Positions 17,081 through 26,019 of a stretch of 64,000 nucleotides of DNA are shown piece by piece. Where the stretch lies: assembly GCF_000270305.1 (NCBI RefSeq), contig NC_015737.1, forward strand, positions 116,001 through 180,000. Direction: 5' to 3'. Positions within the stretch are counted from its first letter, which is position 1. Each line of letters opens with the position of its first letter. The notes under the pieces were generated by a model. It saw only the letters and a list, made by a program, of their open reading frames with translations, made no database searches and was not told the origin of the DNA. Made by a program: the position numbers and the translations under genes. This stretch comes from Clostridium sp. SY8519. Its GTDB lineage: Bacteria > Bacillota > Clostridia > Lachnospirales > Lachnospiraceae.

Positions 17081-18145
17081 ATGGGCAGCATAGGAAGTAT
17101 CAACAAGCCAAGCAAAGGATTTCTTGCAGCAGCAATTCAGATGCCGGTTCCGATTATCAACAGCCGGGCAGATATTGACCGGCAGGTAAAAGAAATTATC
17201 CGCACACTGCATGCGACAAAGGCAGGATATCCCGGCGCGGAGCTTATTATTTTCCCCGAATACAGCACACAGGGCCTGAATACATCCAAATGGCTCACCG
17301 ACGAATTTCTCTGCGATATTCCCGGAAAAGAGACCGAGGCCTTCGGCAAAGCCTGCAAAGAAGAGGGTGTCTACGGTGTATTCTCGATCATGGAAAGAAA
17401 CCCAGATCCGAATAAAAACCCGTACAACACCGCGATTATCATTGATCCCAACGGTGAAATCTGTCTGAAATACCGAAAACTCTTCCCCTGGAATCCCATC
17501 GAGCCATGGTATCCGGGAGATCTGGGCATGCCGGTCTGTGACGGCCCCGGCGGATCCAAGCTTGCCGTATGTATCTGCCACGACGGAATGATTCCAGAGC
17601 TTGCAAGAGAAGCCGCATACAAAGGCTGCAACGTATATATCCGCATCTCCGGCTACAGCACACAGGTGAATGATCAGTGGATCCTGACCAACCGGTCCAA
17701 TGCATGGCAGAACCTGATGTATACCATTTCTGTCAATCTGGCCGGCTATGACGGTGTCTTCTACTACTTTGGCGAAGGGCAGATCTGCAACTATGACGGC
17801 ACGGTACTGGTACAGGGACAGCGCAATCCATATGAAATCGTCACCGGGGAAATCTTTCCTGAAAACGCAGATGCTGCGCGCAGAGAATGGGGCTTGGAAA
17901 ACAACATCTACAACCTCGGCCACAGAGGATATGTTGCCCTCCCGGGCGGTGAATCCGACTGCGGCCTGACCTATATCAAAGATCTTGCCGCCGGCAGATA
18001 CAAACTGCCCTGGGAAGATGAGATGACCATCAAAGACGGCTCGATTTACGGATATCCCACAAACGGCGGACGATTCGGCACCGAAGCCGGACCGGATCCC
18101 TACGGCATCCACGAATTCAAAGGGCTGAAGTATACAAAGGATTAA
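17081..18145 (+). CDS. amiF: Formamidase (AmiF)
   Basis: A 354-residue member of the nitrilase superfamily aliphatic amidase branch. It hydrolyses formamide to formate and ammonia in the cytoplasm. The opening '[10 protein letters not shown]' and the segments '[15 protein letters not shown]', '[15 protein letters not shown]' and '[17 protein letters not shown]' match, from memory, Helicobacter-type AmiF almost word for word. The Glu-Lys-Cys triad is visible at E60, K133 and C166. Length is as expected. The gene is on the plus strand with its own promoter and a downstream hairpin, so it is a single-gene unit, possibly a nitrogen-scavenging enzyme. The PucR-family regulator 1.2 kb downstream could control it. 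Confidence 0.95.
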   Translation: MGSIGSINKPSKGFLAAAIQMPVPIINSRADIDRQVKEIIRTLHATKAGYPGAELIIFPEYSTQGLNTSKWLTDEFLCDIPGKETEAFGKACKEEGVYGVFSIMERNPDPNKNPYNTAIIIDPNGEICLKYRKLFPWNPIEPWYPGDLGMPVCDGPGGSKLAVCICHDGMIPELAREAAYKGCNVYIRISGYSTQVNDQWILTNRSNAWQNLMYTISVNLAGYDGVFYYFGEGQICNYDGTVLVQGQRNPYEIVTGEIFPENADAARREWGLENNIYNLGHRGYVALPGGESDCGLTYIKDLAAGRYKLPWEDEMTIKDGSIYGYPTNGGRFGTEAGPDPYGIHEFKGLKYTKD

Positions 18146-18201
18146 TCAGCCGCATTTCTTCGGAAATCCACCTGATGGATATCCACTTGATAAAATCACT
18201 G

Positions 18202-18250
18202 AGATCCTCCCGGAACAGCGCATGTCTTTCATGCATCCGGGAGGATCTTC
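18202..18250 (+). terminator. Hairpin terminator after amiF
   Basis: A 12-bp perfect stem (18202-18213 with 18237-18248) encloses a second GCATG/CATGC stem. The following T run is weak (TCTTCTGT). Confidence 0.6.
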
Positions 18251-18424
18251 TGTGACTGCATCTTTTCGTATTTCGCCGGAAGCAGGCCTGCTTTCCATCC
18301 AATCAGAAAACAGATATGATATCATGAAAACACCTGATATTCCACGGATTTGCTCCGCATATCCTGAAACGGTCATGGTACAGCGCCTGCATATACAAAT
18401 GACGCACACGAAAGGAAAAGATGT

Positions 18425-19177
18425 ATGAAAAAGAAATTACTCGCAATTCTGTTGTCCGCTGCAGTAGCCGGAGTGCTCCCGGCCTGCGGTTCCGCTTCCA
18501 AATCATCGGATACCTCAGCCAAAACAACACAGTCCGAATCCCAGACCGGTACAAAAGCTGAATCCGGCAGCACAGCCAGTACCGGCACCGGCACCGGCTC
18601 CAAGAGTGGATCGGACACAAAAGCCAGCACCGGTACAGAATCCAAGGGGACATCAGACGCCAAAACCAGTACCGGTACAGAATCCCAGACAAAAACAGCA
18701 GCCGACAGCAAACAGGACACAACCCCCACCGCCGAAATCACAGGGAAAAATTTCAAAAAAATAAAGACCGGCATGTCTTATAAAGAAGTCCTTAAGATCA
18801 TCGGCAAAAAGGGAAAGCTGATCAGCACTTCTGAAACGAACGGCACCAAAACCAATGCCTATCAATGGCGTACCGGTTCCTCCGGAACCGTTGTCATCAT
18901 CTTCCAGAACAACAAAGTCATGAGCAAGACACAGGTAGGGGTGGAATCTTCCAAGGCCAAAGTAACCTCCGCGCAGTATGACAAAGTAAAGGAAGGCATG
19001 TCCTACAAAAAGACAGCAGAAATCCTGGGCGGGGACGGAGTGGTCTCTTCCACGGCCGAAGTAGCCGGTCAGAAGGCAACCGTCTATTCCTGGAACGGAA
19101 GCGCCACAGGTTCCACATGCATGATTACCTTCTTAAACGGCAAGGTTTATTCCAAATCACAGGTTGGCCTGAAATAA
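18425..19177 (+). CDS. Lipoprotein with two SmpA/BLIP-like repeats
   Basis: A 250-residue exported lipoprotein. The signal ends in the lipobox 'LPAC' with Cys21 as lipidation site. A low-complexity linker of Ser/Thr/Gly/Lys follows (about 22-100) with repeated 'ASTGTES' units. Two copies of a 60-65-residue domain then occupy about 108-180 and 185-250, each containing 'K.GMSYK' and ending 'V.SK.QVG'. This is the SmpA/OmlA-type beta-lactamase-inhibitor-protein fold often found in Firmicute lipoproteins (DUF3862-like). The partner is unknown. AAAGGAAAAG precedes the start. The linker would place the paired domain beyond the wall. Confidence 0.8.
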   Translation: MKKKLLAILLSAAVAGVLPACGSASKSSDTSAKTTQSESQTGTKAESGSTASTGTGTGSKSGSDTKASTGTESKGTSDAKTSTGTESQTKTAADSKQDTTPTAEITGKNFKKIKTGMSYKEVLKIIGKKGKLISTSETNGTKTNAYQWRTGSSGTVVIIFQNNKVMSKTQVGVESSKAKVTSAQYDKVKEGMSYKKTAEILGGDGVVSSTAEVAGQKATVYSWNGSATGSTCMITFLNGKVYSKSQVGLK

Positions 19178-19386
19178 ACCTTCTTCCGCTTATCCTGTAC
19201 GAAACAGAAATAACTCACGCGCTGTAAAATGATCGAATGCCCCGCCTCCATATAATGAACAGTATTATACCTCAGGCAGACGGCAGGCGTACATTGCTTC
19301 CATAGCACTTCTGCAGGCTTCTATGATACAATAGAAACAACGAAAATATACACAGCACATATTACCCGCAGCAAAGGACAGATGTT

Positions 19387-20934
19387 ATGCAGATCACAAT
19401 CAATATCCTGCTAGAACTGTTTATGAAAGAACATAAAGATGCCGCTTTGATTGGTCTTGGCAGCCGTGACGCAGTCACCGGTATACGATTGCTTCCTTCC
19501 GACACTTCCATGTGTTCGGAAGAATTTCTCTACATTACAGGCGATCCCCATGCACTGGAAAACTGCAGCCGTCTGCCAATACATTTGCTCTGCTTTACCT
19601 CTGAGTCGAAAGAAGTTGCCAATGGCATCTGTGTCTATACCCCGGAAGATCTTTCCGTCTGTTTTAACAGTATGATGGAATATCTGAACTTCTTTTCAGA
19701 ATGGGGAAAACGAATGGACTTTGCTGTATTTGAAGACGACAGCCTGCAAACTCTGATAGATCTGAGCAGTAAAGTTATGCACGCACCCGTTTTGATCTAT
19801 AATCCGGCATTAAAACTGCTGGCCCATTCAAAAGAATACGATCATCTGCAGGATCAGATCTATCAAACCGCGGTAAAAAGCGGTTATCTGGACAAATCCG
19901 CCATCCTCTATTTTGAGCAAACAGGCTCTTTCCAGCACGTCAATAAGCAGGGAAGTTCTGAAGGAAAATCCGACGAATTCCGTCAGCATAATGATTTTAT
20001 AAAAGCTCTTCCCATTGAAAAAAAAGACTCCATTTACTGTATCATGCTGGATATAGCTGAAATGTCCTATGAATATACCAAAGAAGTATTTGAAATTTTC
20101 TGCGGTTATGTACAGCGTCTCATGGAGAAGAAAAACTACACCTTTGAACGGAACCGCTCAGCTGCTGATTATTTTCTTATGGATCTGCTGGATAATCCGG
20201 GGCTTTCCGAAGATACGATTCTGGAACGCATCCAGCTTTATGACCTGGAAAGCCACGCTGACTATGTTTTAATGAATCTTCATTCCAGTCTGCGGACACG
20301 CTCCAATGAAAATTATTATATTCAGATGCTTCGTTCCAATCTGATTAACTGCCGAATTTTTTCCTATCAGGAGAACGTTGTCATGCTGTACCCGATACCG
20401 GAAGAATACAAGAGCCAATACCGGGAACACATCAAAAAAATCATGGATCCTCTATTAAAAGAGCTCAGCCGCAGCCATCCTGCCCTGTATATCAGCCGCG
20501 TGTTTTCCAAAATCAGTCTGTTCTCCATGGCCTACCGACAGACAGAGCACACAGCGGAACTGACAGCGGCCATGGCAGAACAAACTGAGGATATCTATTA
20601 TTTTTATGAAGATGTCCTCCTGGCTAACTTGTTTTATAAAAAATCCCGTCAGGAGCTTCTGTTTGATTACTGTGATTCTGCCATTCTGGATCTGTATCAT
20701 CAAAACACTGCGAAGTCCCGTCAGTCCCTGCGGATTCTGTATACTTATCTTCGAAATGACCGAAAAATGACCGATTCCGCAATGCTTCTGAATATGCACC
20801 GGAACAATGTCATATATCATATGAAACAGATGTCAGAACAGTATCACTTAAACCTGGACGATCCGGATGTCCGGGAACGTCTGCTGATATCTTTCCACAT
20901 TCTCAGCTATATCCGTCGCAATGAGAACCCCTGA
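19387..20934 (+). CDS. PucR/CdaR-family transcriptional regulator
   Basis: 515 residues. The C-terminal about 65 residues form the PucR-type helix-turn-helix ('SLRILYTYLRNDRKMTDSAMLLNMHRNNVIYHMKQ' region, split here by the 'HRNNVIYH' recognition helix). The middle resembles the degenerate GGDEF/CdaR region, and residues 120-200 look like a small-molecule sensor. Family members respond to purines, sugar diacids, polyketide-like or aromatic compounds. It points toward the flavoprotein operon and away from amiF, so either could be its target. AAAGGA lies nine bases before the ATG. A strong terminator follows. Confidence 0.85.
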   Translation: MQITINILLELFMKEHKDAALIGLGSRDAVTGIRLLPSDTSMCSEEFLYITGDPHALENCSRLPIHLLCFTSESKEVANGICVYTPEDLSVCFNSMMEYLNFFSEWGKRMDFAVFEDDSLQTLIDLSSKVMHAPVLIYNPALKLLAHSKEYDHLQDQIYQTAVKSGYLDKSAILYFEQTGSFQHVNKQGSSEGKSDEFRQHNDFIKALPIEKKDSIYCIMLDIAEMSYEYTKEVFEIFCGYVQRLMEKKNYTFERNRSAADYFLMDLLDNPGLSEDTILERIQLYDLESHADYVLMNLHSSLRTRSNENYYIQMLRSNLINCRIFSYQENVVMLYPIPEEYKSQYREHIKKIMDPLLKELSRSHPALYISRVFSKISLFSMAYRQTEHTAELTAAMAEQTEDIYYFYEDVLLANLFYKKSRQELLFDYCDSAILDLYHQNTAKSRQSLRILYTYLRNDRKMTDSAMLLNMHRNNVIYHMKQMSEQYHLNLDDPDVRERLLISFHILSYIRRNENP

Positions 20935-20940
20935 CCCTGC

Positions 20941-20990
20941 AAACAGGGTGCGTATCCGCAGATTTCCGCGGACACACACCCTGTTTTCTT
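20941..20990 (+). terminator. Terminator after the PucR-family gene
   Basis: A nearly perfect 20-bp stem (20941-20960 with 20967-20986) followed by a T-rich tail on the plus strand. It separates two convergent units. Confidence 0.85.
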
Positions 20991-21007
20991 TACTCTCAAA
21001 ATATGTT

Positions 21008-22684
21008 TTATCCGATATCCGGTGGTTTAATCGGATAATCGGCAATCGGCACATCTTCCGTATCAAATACCATTTCCCCGTCTTGATTCCGGCAGGTGAT
21101 CCATTTCAGCCAGTTCTGATTATCCATTTCAGGATAGTCTTCACGCAGAAACCATCCTCTGGACTCTTTTCTCATAGATGCGCATCTGAACTGCATTTCC
21201 GCAGACAGAACCATTGCTTCTGCCTCATGACAGGTAAGCAGGTAATGAAAATCTGACGCTTTCATCTGCGGAATCAGTTTTTTCAGTTCTTCAATCTTCC
21301 GAATGCACACATCCAGACGGTTCTGACTCATGATTACTGTATTTTCAGCCGGGCAGACCAGATCCTGGACTTTGCCAATCACTTCCTTCGGATTGATTCC
21401 ATTTTCACGGAATAGCGGCGCGTAAGCATCTTCCTTATATTTTTCCACCTGTTCCGGATCGATTGGCATCTGTGTTCGCGTGCTGATATTTTTTGCCGCA
21501 TGACCGCCAGCGATAAGCGCTGCAAATACCGCATTCAGAATTCCTGATCCCCGGTTTCTTCCAGGAGGTGCCGGAACTGCTCCCGGTGCACAAGAGCCAT
21601 CATAACTGATATCGCCGATCGCATACATTCCGTCAATTGTGGTCAGATAATTTTCATCAACTTTTACCGGTGACTGCTCACCCACCAGACCGCACTCTAC
21701 TTCCTGATCTTTATCCACGGTGGAAGCCTTTTCAAAATCCAGTTCCCAGAATTTAAGTCCATACGGGCGTTCCCACAGATGAAGCATCATCGTCTCATTA
21801 CTGGTCATTTCACTCTCTTCTGTATGAAGATACACCGGTCCGCGGCCGCTGGCCATTGTACGATACCACTCTGCCACTGCCGAAGAACTGATATCCGCCT
21901 CCGGAAAACGCCGAAAATTCTTAGTAATATTCTGACCGTACGCATCGTACATAACATTTTCCCCAAAGACACATTCCCGATTGCTTCGTACACGGAACAG
22001 CTGAGAAAAATTGCCAAATTCCGGATTGCGCATCTGCGCGCCCGCACGATAGGCGGCCGCGATTCCGTCTCCCCGGCCACTCGACCACATACTTGCCACC
22101 CGATAATTCTGACTTCCTGTTGCGAGAATCACCAGTTTGCTCTCAAATACATAAAACGTTCCATCCAGAATGCTGTAACCGACTGCTCCGGCGATTTTTC
22201 CATCTGTAACCAGAAGATCCGATACAGTGGTTTTGTCCATAAAACGAACACCAAGCTTTTGAGCCGTTTTCCTTACCTGAAGTGTAATATCCAGATCAAC
22301 CCCTATCATATAAGTCATGGGGCCGGTCGGAACTCTTTTTTTGGGAATCTTTACTCCCCATGATTCCAAACGGTCAAGCATCTCATTATTCATTGAGACA
22401 TATTGATACATTCTCTTCTGGTCGCCCAGAAAACACCCGACGCTTGTCGCATGATAAGCCACAAAATCTTCCGGTTTGATATGTTCCAGATCAAAATACT
22501 GCAGCACTCCGCCGCCTTTATTCGCCTTTCCCGCATATCCTGCCGTCTGTTTTTCTACCACCAGCACATCCGCATTGGGATTTGCTTCCTTAATTGCTAC
22601 TGCAGCGCTTAAACCGCCGATTCCGCCGCCGACAACGAGGACCTCTGCAGTAATCGTTTCCTGCCTGATCTCCTGTTTCTGCAT
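21008..22684 (-). CDS. FAD-dependent oxidoreductase, AprA/fumarate-reductase-like flavoprotein
   Basis: 558 residues with the N-terminal dinucleotide fold 'VLVVGGGIGGLSAAVA' and the C-terminal FAD segment containing 'MYAIGDISYDGSCAPGA' and 'RGSGILNAVFAAL'. It belongs to the family holding fumarate reductase and adenylylsulfate reductase alpha subunits, closest in layout to AprA-like proteins. It starts two bases after the ferredoxin stop with GGGAGGATT upstream, so the two should form one complex: FAD reduces or oxidises an organic substrate and the Fe-S subunit carries electrons. No sulfate-reduction genes are present, so APS is an unlikely substrate. In this operon a role in reducing or oxidising an aromatic or unsaturated compound is inferred. 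Confidence 0.8.
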   Translation of the reverse strand: MQKQEIRQETITAEVLVVGGGIGGLSAAVAIKEANPNADVLVVEKQTAGYAGKANKGGGVLQYFDLEHIKPEDFVAYHATSVGCFLGDQKRMYQYVSMNNEMLDRLESWGVKIPKKRVPTGPMTYMIGVDLDITLQVRKTAQKLGVRFMDKTTVSDLLVTDGKIAGAVGYSILDGTFYVFESKLVILATGSQNYRVASMWSSGRGDGIAAAYRAGAQMRNPEFGNFSQLFRVRSNRECVFGENVMYDAYGQNITKNFRRFPEADISSSAVAEWYRTMASGRGPVYLHTEESEMTSNETMMLHLWERPYGLKFWELDFEKASTVDKDQEVECGLVGEQSPVKVDENYLTTIDGMYAIGDISYDGSCAPGAVPAPPGRNRGSGILNAVFAALIAGGHAAKNISTRTQMPIDPEQVEKYKEDAYAPLFRENGINPKEVIGKVQDLVCPAENTVIMSQNRLDVCIRKIEELKKLIPQMKASDFHYLLTCHEAEAMVLSAEMQFRCASMRKESRGWFLREDYPEMDNQNWLKWITCRNQDGEMVFDTEDVPIADYPIKPPDIG

Positions 22685-22686
22685 AA

Positions 22687-22959
22687 TCAATCCTCCCATA
22701 ACTCTCTTGAACCCTTGCTGTATCGGTTAAATGTCTGACGAAAACTCTGGCTCGAATAATCCGGGATAACTCTGATGCATCCCTTCGGACATTTCGCTTC
22801 ACAATATTCACAATGCTCACAGTCTTCTACATACTGAAACACCGGCCGGCGTTTTTCTTCATCCCAGCGAATAACATCTACAAAACAGGCCTTATAACAA
22901 ATCTGACATCCAATGCACGATTCCGGATTGAACTCTATTTTATGGTTCGTATCAATCAT
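22687..22959 (-). CDS. Two-cluster 4Fe-4S ferredoxin subunit (AprB-like)
   Basis: 90 residues with two CxxCxxCxxxC cluster motifs: C15, C18, C21, C25 and C47, C50, C53, C57, plus an extra Cys at 61. The first motif ends in Cys-Phe instead of the usual Cys-Pro. The C-terminal 25 residues have no cluster ligand and may dock on the flavoprotein. It is the small subunit of the complex with the next gene, two bases downstream, and would pass electrons between the FAD and a cytoplasmic donor or acceptor. Confidence 0.88.
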   Translation of the reverse strand: MIDTNHKIEFNPESCIGCQICYKACFVDVIRWDEEKRRPVFQYVEDCEHCEYCEAKCPKGCIRVIPDYSSQSFRQTFNRYSKGSRELWED

Positions 22960-22992
22960 CTTTATCCTCCTGTAACTGACTTATCGTTTCCC

Positions 22993-23814
22993 TTAAAAAT
23001 TATCCTTTTCTTCCGGAAAAATTCTCGGAAGAAGCGCAGCAAGATTTGTAAATTCTTTTACGTTGTGCATGGCAAGCGACATGGGACCCATAATCGGCAT
23101 GCGGATGCCGTCCGGGAGCGCTTTTACATCTTTTCCATTTTTATAAGTCCACCCCATCCAGAACCGGGAACGAAGTTCTATCCCTCCGGGGATTTCACGC
23201 ACAAAATGACACATAACGGTATCCGGCATCGCGAATGGCGGCTGGCCTTTTCCGTATCCCAAACCACATACGATTGTGGCACAGGCCTCTGTTCCGATTT
23301 TAGAAGCGTCAAAACCGATATCACCCGGATACTTGAAATTAATCACGATCGGTGCCGGCCCCATTCCGGTATCCTCGATAATATCATGGGAACAGTTCCA
23401 GAGCCTTTCCCGGTAACTCAGAGATTCATCCATTGCGTGTACCCTGTTCATATTTTCCGCCTGATAATGATCATCCGGATTCCAGAGTGTATAACGCAGG
23501 TTATCCAGGCTGTGCCATGCAAACCACCAGTCAAACATCTCGGCTGTAACGCCCGGCATTCTGGTCAGATTTGCCAAATATCCGGTTCCATCCGGCAGAA
23601 TCGTAAATCCGACTTCTGCATCCATATAACCAGGTTCAAACAGGCGGTTGCGGTCTTTAAACGGCAGCGCCTGATCCGGACGAATCTGGCGCATGGCCTG
23701 ATAGGCTTCCGGAGATGGCGGCGTCATATCTTCCAGATAATATTTAAAATAGCTTTTCTGCGTATCTTCTTCGGTGATCGGCACTTTGTGTACCTGATAT
23801 TTTGTAAGATCCAT
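22993..23814 (-). CDS. PhlG/phloretin-hydrolase-like C-C bond hydrolase
   Basis: 273 residues, the right length for the DAPG-hydrolase family. Pseudomonas PhlG cleaves an acetyl group from 2,4-diacetylphloroglucinol, and Eubacterium ramulus Phy splits phloretin into phloroglucinol and a phenylpropionate. The zinc-ligand pattern known for PhlG (His, Glu, then HxxxE near the C-terminus) is visible here as H101 in 'WFAWH', probably E130, and 'HNVKE' with H250 and E254. The aromatic-rich 'FDWWFAWH...RYTLWNPDDHY' is the family core. It lies 35 bases after the NMO-family gene and 33 before the ferredoxin gene in one operon. The substrate is inferred as an acylated polyphenol and has not been shown. 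Confidence 0.8.
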   Translation of the reverse strand: MDLTKYQVHKVPITEEDTQKSYFKYYLEDMTPPSPEAYQAMRQIRPDQALPFKDRNRLFEPGYMDAEVGFTILPDGTGYLANLTRMPGVTAEMFDWWFAWHSLDNLRYTLWNPDDHYQAENMNRVHAMDESLSYRERLWNCSHDIIEDTGMGPAPIVINFKYPGDIGFDASKIGTEACATIVCGLGYGKGQPPFAMPDTVMCHFVREIPGGIELRSRFWMGWTYKNGKDVKALPDGIRMPIMGPMSLAMHNVKEFTNLAALLPRIFPEEKDNF

Positions 23815-23849
23815 AAAATAATTTCCTCCCTGTTTTTTCAGGCGATTTA

Positions 23850-24818
23850 TCAGCTAAATTTATACTCATTGATATGCGCAAGAATTTCTTTGGCCTGGGC
23901 AATCGTACCATCAATCACTTGCTCCACTGTTTTCTCCTCATTACAAAGAGCTACAATCTGGCCAACCATTACCGCACCGTTTTCCATATCTCCTTTCTGC
24001 ATGCCGTTAAGCAGAGAACTCTGAGCGATCGGAATTAACTTTTCTGCAGCCGCATCCTTCGTATTATTCGCTTCAACTTCAGTCATCTCATCTGACAGTC
24101 TGTTTTTCAGTTGCCGGCAGGGTTCCCCAGTACAGTAACCGGTAATCACCGAGGACATATCTTTTGCGTCCAAAACCGCTTTTTTCGCGTTTTCATGAAT
24201 CGGAGTTTCCGGACAGGACAGAAATGCCGTTCCCATTTCAATGCCTTCCGCCCCCATAGCAATCGCCGCTGCATATCCTCTGCCGTCAGCAATTCCGCCG
24301 CTGGCAATCACCGGTATATCCAGCAGTTCAACAGCCTGAGGAACCAAAACAGTAGTGGCTTCAAAGGTTACATGTCCGCCGCCTTCCCAGCCTTTTACAA
24401 TCATGATGTCGCATCCTGCTTCCGCAGCAATTTTCGCATCATCAATAAAAGATGCTTTTACAACAACTTTGCAGCCGAAGCTGTGCCAGATATCAAAATA
24501 CTTTCTGCACAGATCAGGATTCAGTCCCGCAATTGTATCCGCATACATAACCGGCGGTTTGATTTCTCCGATCAGATTTGTAATATGCTCCAGGTTTTCC
24601 GGAATCATAATTGTGTTCATTCCGAATGGCCTGTCTGTCAGTTTCCGCATCTGCTCCACCTGTTCGCGGATTACTTCATTTGGCGCAAATCCCACACCCA
24701 GCACACCAAGACCGCCTGCATTGGAAACCGCCGCTGCCAGCGGCGCCATGGATGTCCATGCCATCGGGCCCTGAATGATCGGCTTGGAAATTCCCAGTAT
24801 TTCACATACCCTGTTCAT
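23850..24818 (-). CDS. FMN-dependent nitronate monooxygenase/FabK-family oxidoreductase
   Basis: A 322-residue TIM-barrel flavoenzyme. 'PIIQGPMAWTS' starts the barrel, 'KGWEGGGHV' holds the conserved His-containing loop, and 'PVIASGGIADGRGYAAAIAMGAEGIEMGT' is the FMN phosphate-binding region (split into two shorter motifs, 'ASGGIADGRG' and 'GAEGIEMGT'). Members include 2-nitropropane dioxygenases, the enoyl-ACP reductase FabK and anaerobic ene-reductases. As first gene of an operon with a PhlG-like hydrolase in an apparent anaerobe, an ene-reductase acting on a flavonoid-like C=C bond is a reasonable hypothesis. A FabK role in lipid synthesis is less likely because no fab genes are near. AAGGAGG precedes the start. 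Confidence 0.82.
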   Translation of the reverse strand: MNRVCEILGISKPIIQGPMAWTSMAPLAAAVSNAGGLGVLGVGFAPNEVIREQVEQMRKLTDRPFGMNTIMIPENLEHITNLIGEIKPPVMYADTIAGLNPDLCRKYFDIWHSFGCKVVVKASFIDDAKIAAEAGCDIMIVKGWEGGGHVTFEATTVLVPQAVELLDIPVIASGGIADGRGYAAAIAMGAEGIEMGTAFLSCPETPIHENAKKAVLDAKDMSSVITGYCTGEPCRQLKNRLSDEMTEVEANNTKDAAAEKLIPIAQSSLLNGMQKGDMENGAVMVGQIVALCNEEKTVEQVIDGTIAQAKEILAHINEYKFS

Positions 24819-25018
24819 CTATACCTCCTTGAAATTTTTCACTTTATCTGCTTTCCAGTTAAAATTTAACAGGTTTATGCCGATCTTTCCTTCGCAGTTT
24901 CTATAAATCTATTTTTTAATTTTTTTATTTTTTTGTATAATCTCACAAAAAATCTATTTTTCTTCGGTGATAGGATCTTACTTATGAATGTATTTGACCG
25001 CAGGATGTGCGTCCGCTG

Positions 25019-25067
25019 CAAACCAAGAATACAAAAAGTCAGTATCTCACGATACTGACCCTTGGTT
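25019..25067 (-). terminator. Terminator after the nitrilase-family gene
   Basis: A perfect 9-bp stem with a 4-base loop (25038-25046 with 25051-25059) is followed by T5 on the minus strand. An outer AACCAAG/CTTGGTT pair extends it. The rest of the 324-base gap 24819-25142 is AT-rich and should contain the promoter of the NMO-PhlG operon; I could not pick a convincing minus-strand -35/-10 pair. Confidence 0.8.
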
Positions 25068-25142
25068 TCTGATTCTATTGCCGCCCCAGATCACTGGTTC
25101 GCGAACTGGAATATCAGACGTTTTGCTCCTAACTGATTTCTG

Positions 25143-25940
25143 TCATAAATACAGTTCCGGTCGCCGCAGCCCGGTATAGGGCCTGTCCGCGCGGACTGCC
25201 GCAGTATGCTCCGTGTCAATTTCCACATAAACGATCTGTTCCCGGTTATCTGCACGGATCAGACAGTTTCCGAATGCGTCCGCTGCCATGGATTCTCCGG
25301 CAAACTCCATGCGGTCCTCTCTGCCCACACGGTTGCACATTGCAATGTTGACACTGTTCTGGAACGCCTGTACGCGGATTTCCCACGCAAACAGTTCCAG
25401 TGGTTCGGCTGTGGTATTTACGGTCGGAATCAGAATCAGGTCCGCGCCCATGAGCGCTTCGGTCCGGATACTTTCCGGGTAATGACGGTCAAAGCAGACG
25501 ACAATGCCGATCCGCCCGTATGCAGTATCAAATACCTGAAACCCTGTATCCGACGGTTCGTAATAATCTGCCTCATAAAACTGCTCCGCCTGGGCAATAT
25601 GCACCATCTTCTGAATGCCGAGGAGTTCCCCCCTGTGATCAATCAGAAGACTGGCATCGTAATAGTTTCCCTTTTCTTTCAGATAAATATTCGGAACTGC
25701 CGCGATCTTATGTTCCCGGCATGCCTTACGAAATGTCTGCACAGTATCCGAATGCATCGAGATTCCGTACGCCGAAGCATCTCCGCCCGGATACTGAGGG
25801 AAAAACTCCGTAAGCTGCACTTCCGGAAAGAGAATCATATCTGCTCCTTCCTGTGCGGCGGTCTGTATTGCGGTGATGCTTTTTTTCAGATTTTTTTCCG
25901 GCGTACCCACATTGCTCATCTGTGCCATTGCCAGTTTCAT
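25143..25940 (-). CDS. Carbon-nitrogen hydrolase (nitrilase superfamily)
   Basis: 265 residues with the Glu-Lys-Cys triad at E40 ('ILFPEVQ'), K111 ('GIQKMVH') and C149 ('IVVCFDRHYPE'). The compact length and the 'DRHYPES' after the Cys resemble N-carbamoylputrescine amidase and omega-amidase-type members, which cleave amides or carbamoyl groups in the cytoplasm. It is separated from the NMO operon by a terminator and from the lipoprotein gene by 79 bases, so it is probably a single-gene unit. An ACAGGAG site precedes the start. The substrate cannot be fixed. Confidence 0.85.
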   Translation of the reverse strand: MKLAMAQMSNVGTPEKNLKKSITAIQTAAQEGADMILFPEVQLTEFFPQYPGGDASAYGISMHSDTVQTFRKACREHKIAAVPNIYLKEKGNYYDASLLIDHRGELLGIQKMVHIAQAEQFYEADYYEPSDTGFQVFDTAYGRIGIVVCFDRHYPESIRTEALMGADLILIPTVNTTAEPLELFAWEIRVQAFQNSVNIAMCNRVGREDRMEFAGESMAADAFGNCLIRADNREQIVYVEIDTEHTAAVRADRPYTGLRRPELYL

Positions 25941-26019
25941 GATTTGACTCCTGTAAAAAAATATTTACTTACGATACTATCATATCGAATCTGTCCACAC
26001 AATACAGACCGGGGATCCG

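Noticed and set aside
17033..18112. A 359-codon open frame on the minus strand opposite amiF
   Set aside because: It exactly mirrors the formamidase gene, has no ribosome site and no recognisable domain. The plus-strand protein has all catalytic residues, so the antisense frame is a codon-usage artefact.
21008..22959. Flavoprotein and ferredoxin as APS reductase for sulfate respiration
   Set aside because: Both subunits are shorter than AprA/AprB, and no sat, dsr or qmo gene is near. Context points to organic substrate chemistry.
22813..24024. A 403-codon plus-strand frame across the ferredoxin, PhlG-like and NMO genes
   Set aside because: It spans three genes with clear motifs on the other strand and has low-complexity, His/Arg/Phe-rich text typical of an antisense shadow.
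24935..24945. A plus-strand TATAAT in the gap upstream of the NMO gene
   Set aside because: It points away from the operon, has no -35 partner at the right distance and no plus-strand gene follows.
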